Program-made: the position numbers and the translations under genes | Notes under the pieces: model-generated | The model's database searches: none | Told to the model about the DNA's origin: nothing | Seen by the model: the letters and a program-made list of their open reading frames with translations, nothing else | Shown: positions 7,353 through 9,455 of the stretch, piece after piece | Layout of the letters: each line of letters begins with the position of its first letter | How positions within the stretch are numbered: position 1 is the stretch's first letter | Source: Verrucomicrobiales bacterium | Lineage (GTDB): Bacteria; Verrucomicrobiota; Verrucomicrobiia; Limisphaerales; SXQI01 | Direction of reading: 5' to 3' | Length of the DNA: 9,455 bases | Assembly: GCA_028293365.1 (NCBI GenBank) | Contig: JAQGOX010000639.1 | Coordinates: forward strand, 1-9,455

Positions 7353-7973
7353 TCAGATCGATCCGCTTTTTCTAACCTTTTGGATCGCGCACACGATGTT
7401 GGCATAGGCTCCGCAGCGGCAGATGTTCCCGCTCATCAGCTCCTTCACGGCCGCATCGCTCCCGTCGCATGGTTCCTTGAGCAAGGCCACGGCCGACATG
7501 ATCTGGCCTGATGTGCAATAGCCGCACTGGTAAGCATCGCACGCAACGAAGGCAGCTTGCATCGGATGCAACGCCTCCGGAGCGCCGAGTCCTTCAATGG
7601 TGGTGATCTCCTCCCCGTCGTGCATCAACGCCAGGCTCAGGCAGGAGTTCACCCGCCGTCCATTCACATGAACCGTGCAGGCACCGCATTGGCCGTGGTC
7701 GCACCCTTTCTTCGTGCCGGTCAGCGCGACTACCTCGCGGATGCAATCGAGCAGGGTCGTCCTAGGGTCGACGCGAAGTGGCCGGTCTTTGCCGTTTATC
7801 CGCAGCGTGATTGAAACCGTGTCTTCGATGCGTGATCCGCTCTGCCTGTCCGCATTACTAGGAGTCACCGTCGAACATCCAGCCACCGCGACTGCGGCGG
7901 CCGAACTTCCCAGGCTGCGAAGGAACGCCCGGCGATTCGGATCTGTTGGGTTTGCTTCTGGATTGTCTCCCAT
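7353..7973 (-). CDS. paoA: [2Fe-2S] small subunit of PaoABC-like aldehyde oxidoreductase, Tat signal
   Basis: From the ATG at 7973 the product is 206 residues and carries two [2Fe-2S] clusters. Cysteines C91, C96, C99 and C111 (GCDHGQCGACT...CLS) form the plant-ferredoxin-type site. C150, C153, C185 and C187 (CGYCTSGQ...GNICRCG) form the second site in the helical [2Fe-2S]-binding domain. The N-terminus is a twin-arginine signal (NRRAFLR, 13-19) with the hydrophobic core AAAVAVAGC, so the whole complex is probably exported folded to the periplasm as for E. coli PaoABC. VAGC (30-33) also fits a lipobox, so the subunit may be lipid-anchored. I chose this start because AGGAG lies just upstream (spacing 3) and it places the RR motif near the N-terminus. 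The frame extends to a GTG at 8036 without such a site. It is first of three tightly packed genes. Confidence 0.94.
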   Translation of the reverse strand: MGDNPEANPTDPNRRAFLRSLGSSAAAVAVAGCSTVTPSNADRQSGSRIEDTVSITLRINGKDRPLRVDPRTTLLDCIREVVALTGTKKGCDHGQCGACTVHVNGRRVNSCLSLALMHDGEEITTIEGLGAPEALHPMQAAFVACDAYQCGYCTSGQIMSAVALLKEPCDGSDAAVKELMSGNICRCGAYANIVCAIQKVRKSGSI

Positions 7974-8026
7974 ACTCTCCTGTTCGGCAAAACGGCCTGT
8001 TGAATCAAACAACAACCTCTCCGTCC

Positions 8027-8056
8027 GACCTAGCACAAGAGAGCCGTTTGCGTCAA
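8027..8056 (-). promoter_or_regulatory. Weak promoter candidate upstream of the pao-like operon
   Basis: On the minus strand TTGACG (8056-8051) is followed after 18 bases by TAGGTC (8032-8027), preceded by TGC as in an extended -10. The -35 half is good but the -10 half matches the consensus poorly. It lies in the 85-base gap after the stop of the upstream PepSY gene, where an operon promoter would be expected. Read-through from the PepSY genes is equally possible because no terminator is visible. Confidence 0.2.
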
Positions 8057-8058
8057 GA

Positions 8059-8748
8059 TTAAAACATCCACCGCAAGCCGACGCAAAAAAGGCCGCAAGT
8101 TATGCATCCCAGGGCAAGGACGAACGCGCCAAACCGGCGTTTTTCAGGGAACTGAAGCCACATGTAAATGCTGCTGAGGACCATGAAAATTAAACCGGCG
8201 GCAACTGCGTCCATCGCGTAAGCCCACACATAAGTCAGAGTCCAATCACGGTGATTGCGGGTATCGTCTGGGACGTTGCCGGTGAAGGCGTGGAGGACCT
8301 TCATGATGCCCCATATGTTCACGTCGGCCTGGCGAACCGTTGCGTGGCCCTGTGCCCAATCGGCATTTATGAAAAAGAAATGTCCGGGCCTCCGAGCCTG
8401 GAACACAAGCTGACTGGGATTGGTTCTGGTTGTGGTCAAGAGAACGTCTCCTTCAATTTTAAGCTGCTCCATTATATCGCGTGCCTGCGCGAGATCGTCG
8501 GTTACGTTTGAAGTAGGCGCCGTGATGGAACGGTCATAGTTCGTCTCCTTGCGATTCTGCCAGTGTTCATGAAAAGCCCACGTAGGATGATTGAGCAGAA
8601 GGCCGGTGAAAGCAAAAAGCCACAGGAAGAATATCAAAAAGAGGCCTGAATAGAAATGCAGTTTGCGATTCCAACGCTCGAGCTTCACCAGGAGTGACAC
8701 GCTTTTTCGTGAATTGGTCGGAGCCGGAGATTCACTTGGAGATGGCAT
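8059..8748 (-). CDS. PepSY-associated transmembrane protein, second of a paralogous pair
   Basis: From the ATG at 8748 the product is 229 residues, in the inner membrane. A basic N-terminal segment leads to KLHFYSGLF (29-37) and a first membrane helix ending at LLLNH (H54). An extracytoplasmic loop of about 110 residues with PepSY-like strands (LVFQARRPGHFFFINAD) follows, then VLHAFTGN (H152), and two C-terminal helices (about 170-192 and 200-222), the first with SSIYMWL. The architecture matches the upstream protein, including a His-23-His pair around helix 1. PepSY-TM proteins are often linked to iron uptake or reduction and can bind heme through such histidines. The frame extends to 8823, but this start overlaps the upstream stop by only 17 bases and gives a normal N-terminus. 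The specific function is unknown. Confidence 0.82.
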   Translation of the reverse strand: MPSPSESPAPTNSRKSVSLLVKLERWNRKLHFYSGLFLIFFLWLFAFTGLLLNHPTWAFHEHWQNRKETNYDRSITAPTSNVTDDLAQARDIMEQLKIEGDVLLTTTRTNPSQLVFQARRPGHFFFINADWAQGHATVRQADVNIWGIMKVLHAFTGNVPDDTRNHRDWTLTYVWAYAMDAVAAGLIFMVLSSIYMWLQFPEKRRFGAFVLALGCITCGLFCVGLRWMF

Positions 8749-9361
8749 AGGCGAGTCCAAAAAAAGTGAGTGTTCCCGCGAATAGAAGTATAAAACCGAT
8801 TTTGCGCTCGGCGCGCAGAACATACCAGAGATAGATTCCGCTGAGGGTGATGAAGAGAGTTAAATAGACGGTTGCGTCCGCAAACCATTGCCAAACCTTC
8901 ATGTATATCCAGTTCATTCGAATTGCGGACCCGTGTTGCCCTGGAGATTTGTGGAGGGTCATGAGAGCGTCTGCCAAACCGGTCTCTCGCGTGACAATAA
9001 TCGCTTCCCGGCTGGCAAGATTGATGGTCACGGTAGTCACCCGACCCGGGATTGATACCGGAACGATCATTTTCTCATCTTTCACCAGATTGCTAATAAA
9101 CCCAATTTCGCCTGGGACATTCAGTTGTCCCAGAATCGGCTTAAGCGCATCGACCAAGGGCCGATAGGATAATTTTTGCAGGCCAGGTGGAAGTGATACG
9201 GCCGATACAACACGTGTATTGGCAGTTTCTGGAGTGAGTTTCGGAAACCAGGAATGCACAAAGAAAAAGACTGTTACGGAAAATAGGAGAACGAATGGGC
9301 TGATGAAGAGCCCCAGATAGAGATGCAGGTCGCGAATCAGCCTATAGAATCTGGCCTTCAT
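8732..9361 (-). CDS. PepSY-associated transmembrane protein, first of a paralogous pair
   Basis: The product is 209 residues. RDLHLYLGLF (10-19) opens a first membrane helix (about 14-35) that carries H13 at the cytoplasmic edge and H36 at the far edge. The extracytoplasmic loop contains a PepSY-like region (about 60-130), ending in TLHKSPGQHG (H137, H143). Two more helices follow (about 161-182, with SGIYLWYVLR, and 187-206). This is the PepSY_TM arrangement seen in iron-regulated membrane proteins and periplasmic reductases, but at about half the usual size. Family knowledge suggests a membrane electron-transfer or metal-reduction role; the substrate is not known. The ATG overlaps the stop of a small upstream frame (ATGA), and GGAACGGA just before it may act as a ribosome site. 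The following PepSY gene overlaps its end by 17 bases. Confidence 0.82.
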   Translation of the reverse strand: MKARFYRLIRDLHLYLGLFISPFVLLFSVTVFFFVHSWFPKLTPETANTRVVSAVSLPPGLQKLSYRPLVDALKPILGQLNVPGEIGFISNLVKDEKMIVPVSIPGRVTTVTINLASREAIIVTRETGLADALMTLHKSPGQHGSAIRMNWIYMKVWQWFADATVYLTLFITLSGIYLWYVLRAERKIGFILLFAGTLTFFGLAYAISK

Positions 9362-9408
9362 TCCGTTCCGGCTTTCTCGAGTAGTTTCCGGAGATCAGTG
9401 AAGTTCAT
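9358..9408 (-). CDS. Possible 16-residue ORF coupled to the PepSY genes
   Basis: Read on the minus strand, an ATG at 9408 opens MNFTDLRKLLEKAGTE and stops at a TGA that shares the ATGA overlap with the PepSY gene start at 9361. The peptide is charged and could form a short amphipathic helix. There is no clear ribosome site before its ATG, and I do not recognise the peptide. It may be a coupling or leader ORF, or the overlap may be chance. Confidence 0.28.
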   Translation of the reverse strand: MNFTDLRKLLEKAGTE

Positions 9409-9414
9409 AGTGAG

Positions 9415-9455
9415 TTATTCGTTCTTGTCGATGAACCCATAATAACGGCCCATCC
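9415..9455 (-). CDS. Possible C-terminal end of an upstream gene (partial)
   Basis: One minus-strand frame entering at the window edge reads MGRYYGFIDKNE before a TAA at 9417-9415. The composition looks protein-like and its stop lies seven bases before the ATG of the small ORF, as expected for the preceding gene of an operon. With only about a dozen residues visible, nothing can be said of function. A second frame through the same bases ends at a TGA overlapping the small ORF's start, so the choice is uncertain. Confidence 0.3.
   Translation of the reverse strand, partial: MGRYYGFIDKNE

Overview
The window is a compact run of protein genes that all read on the minus strand, so they are transcribed from high to low coordinates. 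No rRNA, tRNA, insertion sequence, CRISPR array or attachment site is visible, and no gene-free stretch exceeds about 155 bases. The gene mix is a Tat-exported Gfo/Idh/MocA oxidoreductase, a solitary DUF4159 protein, a secreted GH18 chitinase, PepSY membrane proteins and a molybdenum aldehyde oxidoreductase. With moderate GC, this resembles a Gram-negative soil or freshwater bacterium of the Verrucomicrobiota (Pedosphaera/Limisphaerales type) or Acidobacteriota. That placement is inferred from gene content, since no marker gene is present.

Layout in transcription order. (1) 9455-8059: a possible C-terminal scrap of an upstream gene, a possible 16-residue ORF, and two overlapping genes for paralogous PepSY-type membrane proteins with matched histidine pairs. 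(2) 7973-4084: a tight three-gene operon for a PaoABC-like molybdenum/FAD/iron-sulfur aldehyde oxidoreductase. The small subunit carries a Tat signal (with a lipobox-like end) and two [2Fe-2S] motifs. The middle subunit binds FAD and has the four-cysteine [4Fe-4S] insertion. The large subunit binds the molybdenum cofactor. (3) 3892-3368: a GNAT acetyltransferase of the phosphinothricin/YncA type. (4) 3286-2339: an exported DUF4159 protein. (5) 2283-1108: a secreted GH18 chitinase with an intact catalytic motif. (6) 953-1: the N-terminal 317 residues of a Tat-exported Gfo/Idh/MocA oxidoreductase that runs off the window.

Most products are predicted to work outside the cytoplasm. The best supported functional unit is the pao-like operon, likely a periplasmic enzyme that oxidises aldehydes to carboxylic acids. 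The two PepSY proteins just upstream could be a heme-containing membrane electron-transfer pair, but any link to the oxidoreductase is inference. The remaining genes look like separate housekeeping or accessory functions. I see no strong evidence of a wholly new system. The most unusual points are the Tat-plus-lipobox small subunit and the half-size PepSY pair with mirrored histidines.
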